Counted from the first letter of the stretch, positions 47,568 through 59,444 are shown. The stretch: 64,000 bases of DNA from Sacculina carcini (GCA_916048095.2 OU696588.1:6874501-6938500); one strand, 5' to 3'. Notes: generated by a model not told the origin, from the sequence alone. Made by a program: numbers and translations.

Positions 47568-48030
47568 TACTTCATCAAATCCTGCGGAATTCGATTTTAT
47601 TGATTGTTTGTGCCTCTTAATTTCCTCTATACTACAGGGAAGTAAGTACATAGATGCGGCTGAAGAATCGTCCAAATATGTAGAAAATGCGGTGCCAGGG
47701 TCTTGATCATCATGTCCAACAATATTCGTAAAGTGACTGTTGAATTTGTTAGCATCTTCATGCCTTGCAATTGAGTCAAAATCAAATTGCCTTCTCGGGA
47801 TATTTGCTCTGTATCCTAAGACTGCATGTATTTTTTCCAGGTTTATTTTGGATTTCATTGTATGTCTCCGAATTGTTTGGTATAATATGCATTTCTGGTA
47901 TATAGTCCGGCAGCCAAAGTGATGATTTTTGTTTAACCATGCAGTTTAGGTCCCATGAAGGGTATTGCTGCTGGTTGTCAAAAGGCAGGGTGAATTTACC
48001 GGCTGAGTTTATTCGGTCTCAGTACATTGC
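47568..48030 (-). pseudogene. LINE linker before the RT, upstream part
   Basis: It reads KINLEKIHAVLGYRANIPRR, DANKFNSHFTNIVGHDDQDP, EEIKRHKQSIKSNSAGFDEV, the usual EN-RT linker with NxHFtnIg and S.GFD motifs. It continues into the RT core at 46812 after removal of the solo LTR. Further upstream the reading fades. Confidence 0.7.
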
Positions 48031-48039
48031 CGTAAATTC

Positions 48040-48690
48040 TGAAATGAAAGAAAAGAAAACACACATATGGCGGAAATCAAGAATACTTGAACATAACGCA
48101 ACGCAAGATTAAATAGGTAACCTTGAATATGCAAATCACATTGACAAATTCACGATTACTGACCTTCTTGGCCGCCTCAACCAACAAACAACATAGAACA
48201 GCTAAACATCACCGAGATTATCCAGCATAAATAATATCTGGAACAAACAATATTCACCAGTTCGATAAGTGAAATTGACATTACACAAACACAAAGGAGC
48301 AATATTGCAAACAAAACATTTCAACCATTTAGTCTTCAAGCCTCGTATGCCTCTCAACGTGGTCTGCCAAAATCCAGTTGCGACGCGCGAGATTTGGAAC
48401 GATAAGAATTGAAATACTACCAGCCAGGCTAAACGAAATATTATCAGCCACACGAACATAAGCTAAATGAAATATTATCAGCCACACTAACATGGCTCCC
48501 CTAAATCGCACGCGATTTAAGAAAACCACCACCATACAACAATACAACACGTCAAACACTAGCCGAAAAATGCAATACGAGGAACCGACGAACATCTCGT
48601 GAGCTGAATAAATAAAACTCTGAATAGAATACACAGAATACACACATATACCATGAAGCTGAGTGGAGCACACAGAAAGAAATGCCCCCA
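48040..48690 (-). other. Candidate 3' LTR region of the BEL/Pao element
   Basis: It follows the pol stop immediately. On the minus strand a short purine-rich run (aaatttggggg) precedes TTTCTTTCTGTGTGCTCC, where a BEL LTR could start. It has AT-rich sequence with tandem agccaca.taac words (about 48430-48490). No matching copy is found beyond gag on the other side, so the LTR limits cannot be proven. Confidence 0.3.
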
Positions 48691-48694
48691 AATT

Positions 48695-51600
48695 TCATGG
48701 CTCCTCCGACGGGGAATCACCAGTACCCGGGATAAGCAATATATGCTTATTGACTAGACGCTCAAGATAAATTACCGGGTGTTTTCGTCTTCCACGGCTG
48801 TCAAGACGTGCATCTGCCATGACCATGCGGACCTTTCTCACCAGGCCATCTTCGCTCGGAACAGCTTCCACCACTCTGGCAAGTCTCCACTGACCTCTAG
48901 GCTTGTCATCTTCCTGCACCCCAACGATATCTGACATCTTCAGATTGCCTCGTAGACGCAACCATTTGCTCAGCGTTTGCAGCGACTGCAAGTATGACGT
49001 GCGCCAACGGCTCCAAAATTCATTGAGCAAATACTGCACACGGCGCCAACGTTTCTGCGAGTACACATCAGCACGCGTGAAACAGCCTGGTGGAGGGAGA
49101 ACGACCCTGGATTTGGACGTCAGCAGATGGTTGGCTGTGAGTGGTTCGGGATACTCAGAACACAGATCCTCAATGCTCAAAGGTCGAGAATTGATTATTG
49201 CCTCCGTTTCGACAAGGAATGTATGCAGACCATCATCATCCAGTTGCTTTCCATGCTGAAAGAGCAAGTTGGTCATAATGGACCGTACTGTGCGGATCTG
49301 CCGCTCCCACACGCCGCCCATGTGGCTGGCGTGTGGAGGGTTCATCATCCACTCGCAGTGATCCTTGGCCAATTCTCTCTGCACCCGGTCAAATTTTAAC
49401 TCTGTCACGGCACCGACAAAATTTGTTCCATAGTCGGACCGCATGGTTCGCACTGGGCCACGTCGAGAAATGAATCGTCGGTATACGTTCAGAAAAGAAT
49501 CGGTGCTCATTGTGACAGCAACTTCTAGGTGTATAGCTCGTGACGCAAGGCATGTAAATACGACACCATACCGCTTGACGTCTGAACGACCTAGCTTGAC
49601 ATACCAGGGACCGAAGTAATCGACGCCGCAATGTGTAAATGGAGGATCGCAGTTCATTCGGTCCTGAGGTAGGTCCGCCATACGCTGCTCCAGCGTAACT
49701 CCTCTCAGTCGTTTACAGGTGATACATTTCAACAAAAACTGTGACACCGCAGATGGTCCGTGGACAATCCAATATCCACGTGCTCTCACCTGACCTAAAG
49801 TCATTCCTCGTCTTTGATGCCGGACCTGCTCATGGCATGACTTGATGACCAAACGTGCCAGATGTGAACGTTTTGGCAAGATTATCGGATGCTTTACAGA
49901 ATCTGGAAAATTCGATCGTTTGACACGTCCTCCCACCCGTATCACACCTTCGTGATCGAGAAAGGGGTCCAATCGAAACAAGTCAACTCCCGTCTTGACG
50001 CCTCTCCGTCCTCGGTCATCCTCCGGTTTCATCCCTTGAAGACGATTCTTCAGCTCCGGATAAAATTCATCTTGTGTTAGGCGAATTAACTCTAGCTCCG
50101 CTCGTTCCAACTCTTCAACACACACCGGATAGTGAGCCACATGCGTTCCGTCAGCCGCGGCGCCCCTGTACCGTTTCTGCAAGAGCAAACACAAGGCGAA
50201 CGCGACCTTGCAAACATGTAAGTCTGAAAATCGATCAATGCGTCGTACTATCGGCGAGTGACGTTCCGCTGAGCTTACCGCATGAGTACTCACTTGCTTT
50301 ACCTCTGGATCTGAGTCAGAAATCGGGAATACAAAATCAGGCGGATCTATATCCGTCGTGCCAGACAGGGAAACCGGACCATGCCACCATAACCCGCAAT
50401 CCACAAGGTCTGACACTTTCGCACCTCTCGAAGCACAGTCGGCCGGATTTTCCTCAGATCGTACATACCCCCATTGACTAGGATCAGAGACAGAACGAAT
50501 CTGCTCCACACGATTTGCCACGAAGACATGAAATCTCCGTGACTCGTTAGCCACGTATCCAAGAACTACTTGGCTGTCTGACCAGAAGAAGTGCTTCACT
50601 TTCTGACTGAGTTCCTTGTCAAGGAAACGACTTACATTGGCCGAAACGACTGCAGCACTGAGCTCCATCCTAGGGATCGTCACCATTTTCATTGACGCCA
50701 CCCTGGCCTTAGCTAGCACAAGTGTGCAAGCCACTTCTCCCTCGCTGTTAACTTGGCGCAAGTACGAACATTGGCCGTAGCCGCTCTCGCAGGCGTCCGA
50801 GAAATGGTGAATTTCTCTTGTCCTGACTTCACCGAAGAACGATGGTTTCAAGCAGCGGCGTACTCTCAATGAACCAAGCTGCAGTAGTTCGTTACTCCAT
50901 GAAATCCAACGCATTCGTATTTCCTCCGAAACAGGGCTGTCCCAATCGAGACTATCCCTACACACATCCTGAACGATGCGACGGCCGATCAAGACAAATG
51001 GCGCCAGCAGTCCCAACGGGTCGAACACCGTGTAAACGGACGACACTAAACTTCTTCGCGTCAAAGGTACGTCTTTAACAGTTGCCCGGAACTGCAATTC
51101 GTCCAGATCTATGAACCACTGCACGCCCAGAGTGCGTTCCACGGGAGTCCCGTTATTGAATGCGTCCAAATTCCTGACACTTTCGGCTCTGTGTTCAGGA
51201 TGCACAGCTTCCAACACTTTTTTGTAGTTAGATGCAAACTTGTGGAGCTGGAATCCAGCCTTCTGACAAACATCTTTGGTCCTAGCAACAATTGAAACCG
51301 CTTCGTCTACCGTAGACACCGATTTTAGGCCGTCATCGACGTAAAAGTCGCGATGAATAAAGTCTCTCACAGCGTCGTCACTCTGATCAGTCTCTGCAGA
51401 GGCGGCATACTTCAAAACAAAGTTGGCCACCCCTGGCGATGATGTGGCTGCAAAAAGGTGCACCGTCATCCGATACTCTGCAGGGTCTTGATCCAGTTGC
51501 CCGTTTTTCCACCAGAGGAATCTCAAGTAGTCGCGATGCCTGGGCTCGACCTTCACCTGGAAGAACATCTTCCTTATGTCGCACGAGATCACGACTTCCT

Positions 51601-51736
51601 CCTCACGGAAGCGACAAAGAATGCCAACGAGGTTGTTTGAAAGACCCGGTCCCTGAAGCAGACCCTGGTTCAAGGAATATTCACCGTATTGACAACTACA
51701 GTCAAAAACAATTCGAAACTTGTTAGAGCTCGTCAC
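48695..51736 (-). pseudogene. BEL/Pao pol: RT, RNase H and integrase
   Basis: A single open frame of 1013 codons. RT: SSNKFRIVFDCSCQYG, IRKMFFQVKV, and FYVDDGLKS as the catalytic box. RNase H: HFSDACESGYG, MELSAAVV, WSDSQVVLGYV, NPADCASRG. Integrase: an HHCC finger (CHEQVRHQ ... CITCKRL), then HCGVDYFGPW, RSDYGTNFVGA and GVWERQIRTVRS as D, D and E. A C-terminal BEL-type DUF5641 region follows (VGVQEDDKPRGQWRLARVVE). All catalytic residues are present. It is preceded in the same frame by gag-protease and separated from it only by the TAA at 51752-51754. Confidence 0.92.
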
Positions 51737-51751
51737 AGCATGGTGGGGTAT

Positions 51752-52885
51752 TTACCAAGCCCTTTCAGTCATCAGCTCCTCGCTTGGAACCTCCTCATCG
51801 TAACCCTGAGAGATCATATCACACATGTAATCATAGTATTGACGAAAATAGTCCGAATCTTGATGAAGACGGCGCTTTAGCCTCAACAGCCGGTTCAATG
51901 TCATACTGCGATTGCACGGCAGGCGAAGATTCGGATCCTTCAGTGGTAAAGGAGTCTGAAATTGACCATTTGGTAACCTGGTAATGCTTTCCTCCAAGAT
52001 CTTCAAGAACTTACGATCATCTCTTGAAAGCACCTTGTCGCCCTGATTTTCCACGAATTCAATTTCCATCATCCTGGTGAAATCCAACGGGAGAATCTCT
52101 TTCACTCTAGTCTGTGTCTTGAAGCATGCAACACTTAGAGAATCTAAGCATGCTACAGCAGTTGACGGCTGAGTTCTTCCAATGATTCCCCATCCCAGAC
52201 TCGTCTGCAGAGCATAAGGTTCAGCGTCACCACCAGAGATTACTTTCACCGGACGAAGAGCACGGGGGCAGTCCGAGCCGATCAGGAGATCCAACTTGAC
52301 TTTCGGATCGTACGACATCAGATAATCCACTAGCTCCCTCAAATGCGGCCATGCTTTAGCCGTCTCGGTCCTGGGAATCAAGTCACGCTTGGTCGGTATC
52401 TTAGACCTTGAATACACTGAACGAAGCGTAACCTCCTCGTTCCCCTGAAACCCTTTCACAAGAAGATCTGACACTCGCTTCACTTCTACGGTGTCTTCAC
52501 CCGCGATTGTAGAAATCCGCAACGTTACACCATCCATAGGTGGCTGTAGATAGTCCAAACAATCTTCCCCGATGAACGAAGCGTCGGATTGCGCATCCAA
52601 GATCGCATATACCAGTTTCTTCCTATCTGGGTGCTCTCGTTGATAGATCTACACTGGTACTATGAGAGAGTGAGATACCTCGTCATAACCTCGTACACAG
52701 TGAGTCACCACATATTTCATTCGAACATCCTTCTTCTGAATAGCTGGATTTATATCAGCCTGATCTCTAGTGGGGGCATTGCGCGCAGGACGATGCAAAA
52801 GCGATGAATGTTGTCCTCGGCAAGTCTCGCAGGTGACCTTCGAATAGCATCGCGTCCTCCTATGTCCTCGAGCCAGACACCGGAA
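51752..52885 (-). pseudogene. BEL/Pao zinc knuckle, protease and RT N-terminus
   Basis: This is the same frame as gag and pol. It begins FRCLARGHRRTRC (zinc-knuckle half) and has a TAG at 52649-52651. Then AILDAQSDASFIGEDCL gives the aspartic protease active-site region, SDLLVKGF follows, and DLLIGSDCPRALRP precedes the RT. It ends MTERAW at a TAA (51752-51754). The protease would cut the gag-pol polyprotein. Apart from those stops the frame is intact. Confidence 0.85.
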
Positions 52886-54745
52886 TCACAAACCATTGGT
52901 CATGACGATCTTTTGACGGTCCTGTAGAGACGCCTCAAGAAGAGTTGGACAACGAACTGTATCATGGCTTGCCTCACAGACAGCACACTGCTGTCTTGCC
53001 GCAGCAGTAACTCTGACGCCATGTCCGCCGAAACCTGATTCAGGGCGCCGACCCTCATTGCTCGCAACTGAATCGGACTGCGCCAAGAAGCTCACTCGAC
53101 CATGTTTTTCAGACCTCTTCGACCTTCCCTGAGTCCGCAGCGAGTCTCCCACAAAACCCCTGGGCTGCGGTTCGCCAGCTGCTTCCCCCAGCGCCTGCAT
53201 GGACGTCACCGGGTCACATGCCAGTCTGGCTGCCTTCTTAACAAATGCACTGAATTCAGCAAATGAGGGGTACACATACCGCGCAGCCGAAGGATCGGAG
53301 GTGCCGCCAGAATCCCGCTGATGCGACGACCGGATACGCCAGTCATCAACAAACGAGGCCCACCTGGTGACAACATAGTTTGGAAGCTTTTGAAGAAGCA
53401 TTTGGTTTTCTTGAGGATCGTCGAGAAACTTCAGCGAGAGCGCATCATAAGCCGCAACACACTGCTGTAGGAAGTCAGAATTTTTTTGAAGTTGTTTGCC
53501 GTCATTCGCCGGAATCTTTGTCCAATGGTACAATCCTCGCCGGTAGGCGTCGCTCACTGAAAACGGGTCACCATATCTGTCTTGTAGCAGTGTTTTGGCC
53601 TGCAAATACGCGGCCTCTGTTCTTAGTGGAACAAATTCTTGGATCGCCTCACGCGCCTCCCCACCAGTGCACTTGTGAAGATAGAAAAGACATTCAGAGC
53701 GGTTGTTCACCCTGGTCTCAATGAGGGTTTCAAACGATTGGAACCATAGTGCAAACTGGAATTTGTCACCCATGAAAATGTCTGGTTCATGACAAGGTAA
53801 TCTGTCACGCTGCTGCTTCACTGTGAGTAGCTCAACCAACCGACTTAGATTGTCCTCTGATTTTGGGTGAGTGCCGCCCAAGTCCGTCCCTGTCGCTGGA
53901 GCCTCCGCTGATGTCAACTGTTGAAGAGAACCCGAATGATGTATTAATGGAGAAACCGCTGAAGACAATTTTGGTAAAAATTGCGCTGCCTCAGGTTTCA
54001 AGCTTGCCTGCAGAGTGGGAAGACTACACCCACGATCTAGCTCGGCAACTTCGGCTCTTCTTACCATTGAATGCCCTGCTTCTTCCATTTCCATTTCTTC
54101 AACCACATCAAGTTCAGCCTGCGTAGCATCTATGTCAAATTTGATTCTAAGCTTATCAAGCTCAGACTTCTTTCGCTGCAACTCCTCTGGTCTCTCAGAC
54201 TCAACTTCCTTGAACTCTAATTCTTTTTGCAGACGCGCCATTTTGGCCCTTTTTTCCGGCCTTATAGTATGCGAAGAAACACTCGACTGACATGACCTGA
54301 TACTCCTGTGGGAACCCCTTGAAACATTGGATTGAGTTTCCAAAATTGACTCAACAGCAGAATCAATTTTCCCTACCACAGATTCATATCTTGTGAGCAA
54401 GGCACTGAACTCACTGGTTTTTGACGAAGTTGAAGGAAGATCCAAGCCAGTACATCTCTCCTGAACCGCCGTCAGTGCTTGAAATGCATCAGTGACCAAA
54501 CTCCTGTGCAACCGAAGTGTCGACACATTCTTGTTAACACTACCCGCATAAACTTCAGCCCGGTTTAATGATTTCTCCAAATCCTTAGCACATCTGACAA
54601 AATTGGACTCGAACTGCTTGTCCTGAGAAATCGCACCCTTTTCTGTCAGGGCTCGTCTCCTCTTTGTTCTACCTCCATCTGCTTGAGCGCCCCCATCTCT
54701 CTGTGTGCCAACCTCAACATCTAACTGACTGCCAACATCAGACAT
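52886..54745 (-). pseudogene. BEL/Pao gag, 619 codons to the first stop
   Basis: It starts with an ATG at 54743-54745 (MSDVGSQLDVEVGTQRDGG). The order is a basic segment, coiled-coil regions (KRAKMARLQKELEFKEVESE, ELDKLRIKFDIDATQAELDV), and a DUF1759-type capsid region (DIFMGDKFQFALWFQSFETL ... LQDRYGDPFSVSDAYRRGLY). A first zinc knuckle CAVCEASHDTVRC follows. A TGA at 52886-52888 interrupts it between the knuckles. It is one frame with pol, as normal for BEL elements, which usually encode one polyprotein of about this total size (2017 codons here). Confidence 0.88.
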
Positions 54746-55250
54746 AATGGCTTCGCTAAACCATTACACTCAATGAAGCATAACGAACATATTCACATAT
54801 AGAGTGAAACAACACTTATCATGATTCACATAAAAGTGTACACAAATACGACCTGAACACAGTGCGACAATGACATAATGATTGTGTTCAGTTCAGTTCA
54901 GTTCATTGTATTGGACATATTCAATTTCAGTTGATACATATCATTATAAAGTGGCCAAAGCCAACAGTGGTTTATCGGCTCGTCCAAAGAGACCGATCTA
55001 TGATCTTCCACATACATGCTCGTCTACAGTAACACACTCACACACACACGCACACACATACATGAATGTACACCTACACATGTATATTTACGCACATACA
55101 CAGTACACAAAACATGTGTGCGTATGTTTGATCCTCAGCTCATTTCTGCAGCTCTGCAGCCAGGATAGCCAGAAGAATTTACTATTCCTGTCTTTTGACA
55201 ACCAGCAGCAATAAAGGGTTTCGATGAATTTGGTACCCCCAGACATTGTA
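54746..55250. other. BEL 5' flank, LINE tail and unassigned sequence
   Basis: No LTR or primer site corresponding to the BEL element is found, so its 5' end seems lost near 54880. There a minus-strand LINE-like tail (caatgaactgaactgaactg) begins. A (CA)n tract lies at 55028-55055. No gene is seen. Confidence 0.4.
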
Positions 55251-55797
55251 GAATCCGAAACCAGAGGGTGCCAAGCTGGCACCTTTGAGCGTTTTCTGAA
55301 AATCTTTGATTTTTATGGTACCCGGTACCCCCCTTTTTTCGCGATATGCAAAAAACGAAAATATTCATATATTCACCAATATAGCTGATATAGATACTAT
55401 TTTGGTATCAAATTGTATGTTTTCAGACTTGAGGAATCCAATGGACGCATTATTGTCATGATCTGAAATAGGCATCATAGCCAAACATCATTCTACCCCA
55501 AAACACCGTATAAAACATTATTTTTCTGAATTATATATTTGATCTGATTTATGATGCATTTAACTGAAAATCAGTACAATAGGGATATAAGAAATTATAT
55601 GATCATCAGAAACGTTGGTGACAAACACCATAGAGACTGTATAAAGGATCTAAAAAATAATATACAATATCTAAAGTCTAAGGAGCTTTGTTTCCATCAT
55701 CGTCGTCATCATCATTTTCGACAATTGTTCTAGTGTGCTCATTGCAGCAATTCAATCCACCTTCACAACTGCAAAATATTGTGCATGGAAGCAAGCA
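55251..55797 (-). repeat. Left inverted arm
   Basis: It begins gaatccgaaaccagagggtg and contains cgatatgcaaaaaacgaaaa and gatgcatttaactgaaaatc, all found inverted in the right arm. Its minus strand encodes CTIFCSCEGGLNCCNEHTR and an acidic tail, uninterrupted. Confidence 0.85.
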
Positions 55798-58056
55798 TCT
55801 GATGAAAGCAAGACAACAAAACTCTGGGTAGATAACCTGCTCAAACCTGCCCTGCTGATGATGTTGTTTTGTCGAGCTGAGAGGGAAGCAGATTGGGCAC
55901 TTCATTTCTATGCTGTAGAACACATGATTCCCTACTTTTATTTCTGCGCGCCACCCAAATCATGTCCACTATGGGCTATATTACCTTCGCTCACTTACAG
56001 CAATGCCACCAGACCTCTTGGAGAGACTCATGAAAGGAGAGCATGTCACTCGTCATACCCCAGGTGTATGGAACGGAATGTGGACGGACATGATGATCGA
56101 GACAACGTTCATGCGGTATGGAAAAGGACTCAATGGTATTATTGGCATCACACTCAAACCAAACACGCTGAAGACCTGGGCCTTAAGTCTCCATACTTGT
56201 AGTGTACTAGCCAAAGACGTCTGTGATATGACCTCACATGAACAACATCAGCACCTTCACAAGGAAGAGATGAAAGCTCGGATGGCATCAGATGCTGTGG
56301 ACCGTAAGAAGATCAGAGAGAAATTAGAAGGTTCTATTGATCCACTTGATCCATCCTCACACTCACATGGTGATCTTGTCCACATTGTGAGCGGTAGAAT
56401 AACAACTGGCCCAACAGTGAACGTTCATGAATCAGTATCATTAGGAACGGAGTTGATGAAGCAATATGAAAGCACATGGCCTGACGGTTTCCATGATACG
56501 CTTCCCAAGAAAGTGCATAAACTAACAATCGCCAAGAAGCACATCCAAGTTGGCAAAACGAAGGTACATGACACCAATTTGATATATTCACGCATCATTG
56601 GTCTGCATGCTTTTGGTCGAGAGATGAACCTAAATGAGGTTCTGATGTATGAACTGTCACTGATTCCTACTTCGATGTTCACCGACAATGGCGTGATGAG
56701 ATTGACAAAAAATAAATCAACACTCAAAAACATGCTGAAGGTTGAGATAACTGGACGATCAGCACCCAAAGCAAACATTGTGATCATTGATGGCTCAGCT
56801 GTATTGTGGGTGATTCACTGGCCAACACAAGGAACAGTCAAAGACTTCATTGACAATGTTGTATCATACGTAACAACCAAGATGAAAGAGGCTGACGTGT
56901 ACCTGATATTTGACCGATACGAAACTTACAGCACCAAAGGAGTCACTCGTACTGCAAGAGAGAAGGAGGCAAGCAGACACCACCAGTTGTCGCTGTCAAC
57001 ACAACTGCCTTCTCAGAAAGTGGTGCTGACAGTACCATACAATAAAGTACACTTCATTGCTCTGATTGTAGACGCACTACAGACACAGAAAGACCGCATA
57101 GGATTGACCAATCACAAACTAATTGTCACAGGGCCAGATCCAGTACCAGTGGAAATAAGCCATGACATGACCATCCATCGAGCAGATCTGCGCAACACTC
57201 AGGAAGAGGCTGTTGTCGTTATAATTCACCAGCTATTGTGTATTTTTGACATCACAAGAGAGGGCAGTGTCAGCGTCTTTACAGATGACACTGATGTGTT
57301 CGTCTTGTTGGTCCACTTTTATCATGAACGAAACCTCACTTGTAATTTGACGATGGAAGCTACATCCAAAGAAAGGAAGTCCATTCACATACATGCAACT
57401 GCACATCGCCATAAAGACATCGCTGGCCAGCTGTTAGGTAGCCATGCATTGTCAGGTTGCGACACAGTAGCTCAGTTATGGGGCATCGGAAAAACCAAAG
57501 TTGTGAAAGTTCTTCAGGCAGGTCATCAGTTGTTAGAACTTGGGAATACGACTGCCGCACTAGCTGATGTAATCCAAGAGTTCACCAAATTCATAGCTGC
57601 TTGCTATGGGCATGTAGAAGCCGTGGCGATGACCGATGTACGATTCAATATGTGGAAAGTGAATAAAGCAAATGCAAACATTGTTTCTGCACCAAAGCAC
57701 ATGTCTCTCCCTCCGGCCAATGAATCGTTCCATCAGAATGTTCTAAGAGCCCACTTGCAGTGCTGTATTTGGAAGCGTGCTGCGGAACCAAACCCACCAG
57801 AGATTGATCCGACCATGCATGGATGGCACCGAGATACCGTCAACAAAACGCTACAACCCACTATGCTTCCGCCCAATACCTCTGCGGCACCTAAGGCCAT
57901 TCTCAAACTGATCAAATGCACTTGTGAAAACTGCAAGTCAGCCAGATGCTCTTGCTCTTCTGCAATGCACAATATTTTGCAGTTGTGAAGGTGGATTGGA
58001 TGGCTGCAATGAACACACTAGAACAGTTGTCGAAAATGATGATGACGACGATGATT
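55735..58056 (+). pseudogene. FEN1/XPG-like nuclease-domain protein (uncharacterised family), two frameshifts
   Basis: The long open part is 56003-57988 (661 codons). Upstream, 55735-55945 in another frame reads KLWVDNLLKPALLMMLFCRA, and a shift near 55945 joins it to YGLYYLRSLTAMPPDLLERL. The nuclease-like motifs, with positions counted from the codon at 56003, are VIIDGSAVLWVIHWP (about 260), YLIFDRYETYS (300), RNTQEEAVVVIIHQL (400), FTDDTDVFVLL (427) and LSGCDTVAQLWGIGKTKVVK (482). Order and spacing mirror the FEN1/XPG 5'-nuclease core (vDgs, vFDg, EAEA, DsDll, GcDy-GIG). A Cys-rich tail (CTCENCKSARCSC) follows. A shift near 57963 diverts the frame before the last Cys/His and poly-Asp segment, which ends at about 58056. 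I recognise this as a multi-copy family of animal proteins without an agreed function. The N-terminal part seems missing. Confidence 0.65.
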
Positions 58057-58506
58057 GAAACAAAGCTTCTTAGACTTTAGATATTGTATATTATTTTTTA
58101 GATCCTTTAAACAGTCTCTATGGTGCTTGTCACCAACGTTTCTGATGTTCATATAATGTCTAATATCCATATTTTACTGATTTTCAGTTAAATGCATCAT
58201 AAATCAGATCAAATATATAACTCAGAAAAAAATAATGTTTTTATTTGGTGTTATGGGGTAGAATGATGATGTTTGGCCATGATGTTTGGCCATTTTAGAT
58301 CATGACAATAATATGTCCATTGGATTTCTTATGTCTGAAAACATACAATTTGATATCAAAATTGTATTTATATCAGCTATATTGGTGAAGATATGAATAT
58401 TTTCGTTTTTTGCATATCGCGAAATAGGGGTTACCGTGTACAATAAAAATTAATGATTTTCTGAAAACGCCCAAAGGTGCCAGCTTGGCACCCTCTGGTC
58501 TTGGAT
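57961..58506 (+). repeat. Right inverted arm
   Basis: The inverse of 55251-55797 with scattered differences. It includes a local duplication of gatgatgtttggccat at about 58264-58290. Confidence 0.85.
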
Positions 58507-58590
58507 TCAGCAAGTTGACTCCTCAAATGATCTTGCATTCCTCTCATCTGGTTCCTTTCTTCCTGAAGATTCGTGCATGTCATATGCTGA

Positions 58591-58840
58591 TCCTTTTCCC
58601 TTGCTATTTGTCATGCAGAAAGTGTTGGTCAATGCGGCCTCGTGTCATTTGGCATAGCAGAAAGTGTTGGTCGATGCGGACTCATGTCATTTAGCTTCTA
58701 TTCTCTTCTCTCTCATCCTTTTCCCTTGCTATTTGTCATGCAGAAAGTGTTGGTCAATGCGGCCTCGTGTCATTTGGCATAGCAGAAAGTGTTGGTCGAT
58801 GCGGACTCATGTCATTTAGCTTCTATTCTCTTCTCTCTCA
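58591..58840. repeat. Perfect 125-bp tandem duplication
   Basis: 58591-58715 and 58716-58840 read identically by eye. Each unit contains two copies of an agcagaaagtgttggtc word about 46 bp apart. Confidence 0.9.
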
Positions 58841-59440
58841 CCTTTTTCGTTGTTTGGCAGCGTGACTGTGCTTGGCTCTTGCTTCTATCACTATTGTGTT
58901 TTTTCCCGGACAACATCGATTTTGTGTCCACTGTTTCCTCTTCCCATTTCATATGTGTTTTCATTATTTTTTTTATTTGGTGTAATGGAGATTGTTGGTT
59001 TTTCCTCCACAGTTTTTCTTGTACGTTGTTTTTAAATGGTCACCGCGAATTATTGCGGTATATTCGGATGTTTGCTTGTCTGTTCCTAATTGAGCTTATT
59101 TATGCTGGAATACATATCCATGTATTGTTGGTATTACTGCGAATTTCCGAGAAGTCCGAAGCGAGTGATTGTTGCAGTTTTGGATGTTACCTCAGACTTG
59201 ATTGAGGGATAAATTATAAATAATGATTGAGGGATGAATTATAAGCACTACAAGTGTTGATAGACTTGCTGATTTAGCCTCGAATTGCGTCGTCTTGCTG
59301 ATGCTGCGATGCGTACGAGCGATGAACACTCAAACACATGTGCACCTGTATTTGTGGACAATCCGTACCACTCGGTTGCCGGGTACCACACACATTATTT
59401 ACACAATTGTGGAAATGAAACGACTGGAAAACTTAATTCT
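58841..59440. other. Unassigned non-coding stretch
   Basis: T-rich sequence with a hydrophobic + strand frame (58789-59205) lacking any motif. I see no gene or element. Confidence 0.35.
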
Positions 59441-59444
59441 AGGG

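Larger units (their letters stand above)
55251..58506 (+). mobile_element. Element with about 540-bp inverted terminal repeats around a FEN1/XPG-like ORF
   Basis: The left arm (about 55251-55797) and right arm (about 57961-58506) are inverse copies. Each carries near its outer end the perfect 17-base hairpin ggtgccaagctggcacc (55267-55283 and 58476-58492). Between the arms lies a + strand ORF. The right arm contains the ORF's C-terminal codons and 3' UTR, and the left arm holds the same stretch in antisense, including codons for a Cys-rich end and six aspartates. No target duplication is evident. It is either a DNA transposon with long TIRs or two copies joined head-on, one reduced to its 3' end. 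Confidence 0.6.

Noticed and set aside
48903..50481. Plus-strand frames over the BEL pol region
   Set aside because: They are antisense to the pol frame, which carries all catalytic motifs.
54746..55250. 5' LTR of the BEL element
   Set aside because: It has no similarity to the region after pol and no primer-binding site; a LINE tail occupies part of it.
56334..57560. Minus-strand frames over the nuclease-like ORF
   Set aside because: They overlap the long + strand frame with its ordered motifs and have no motif of their own.
58789..59205. 138-codon hydrophobic + strand frame as a membrane protein
   Set aside because: It starts inside the 125-bp tandem duplication, is driven by T-rich DNA and shows no family resemblance.
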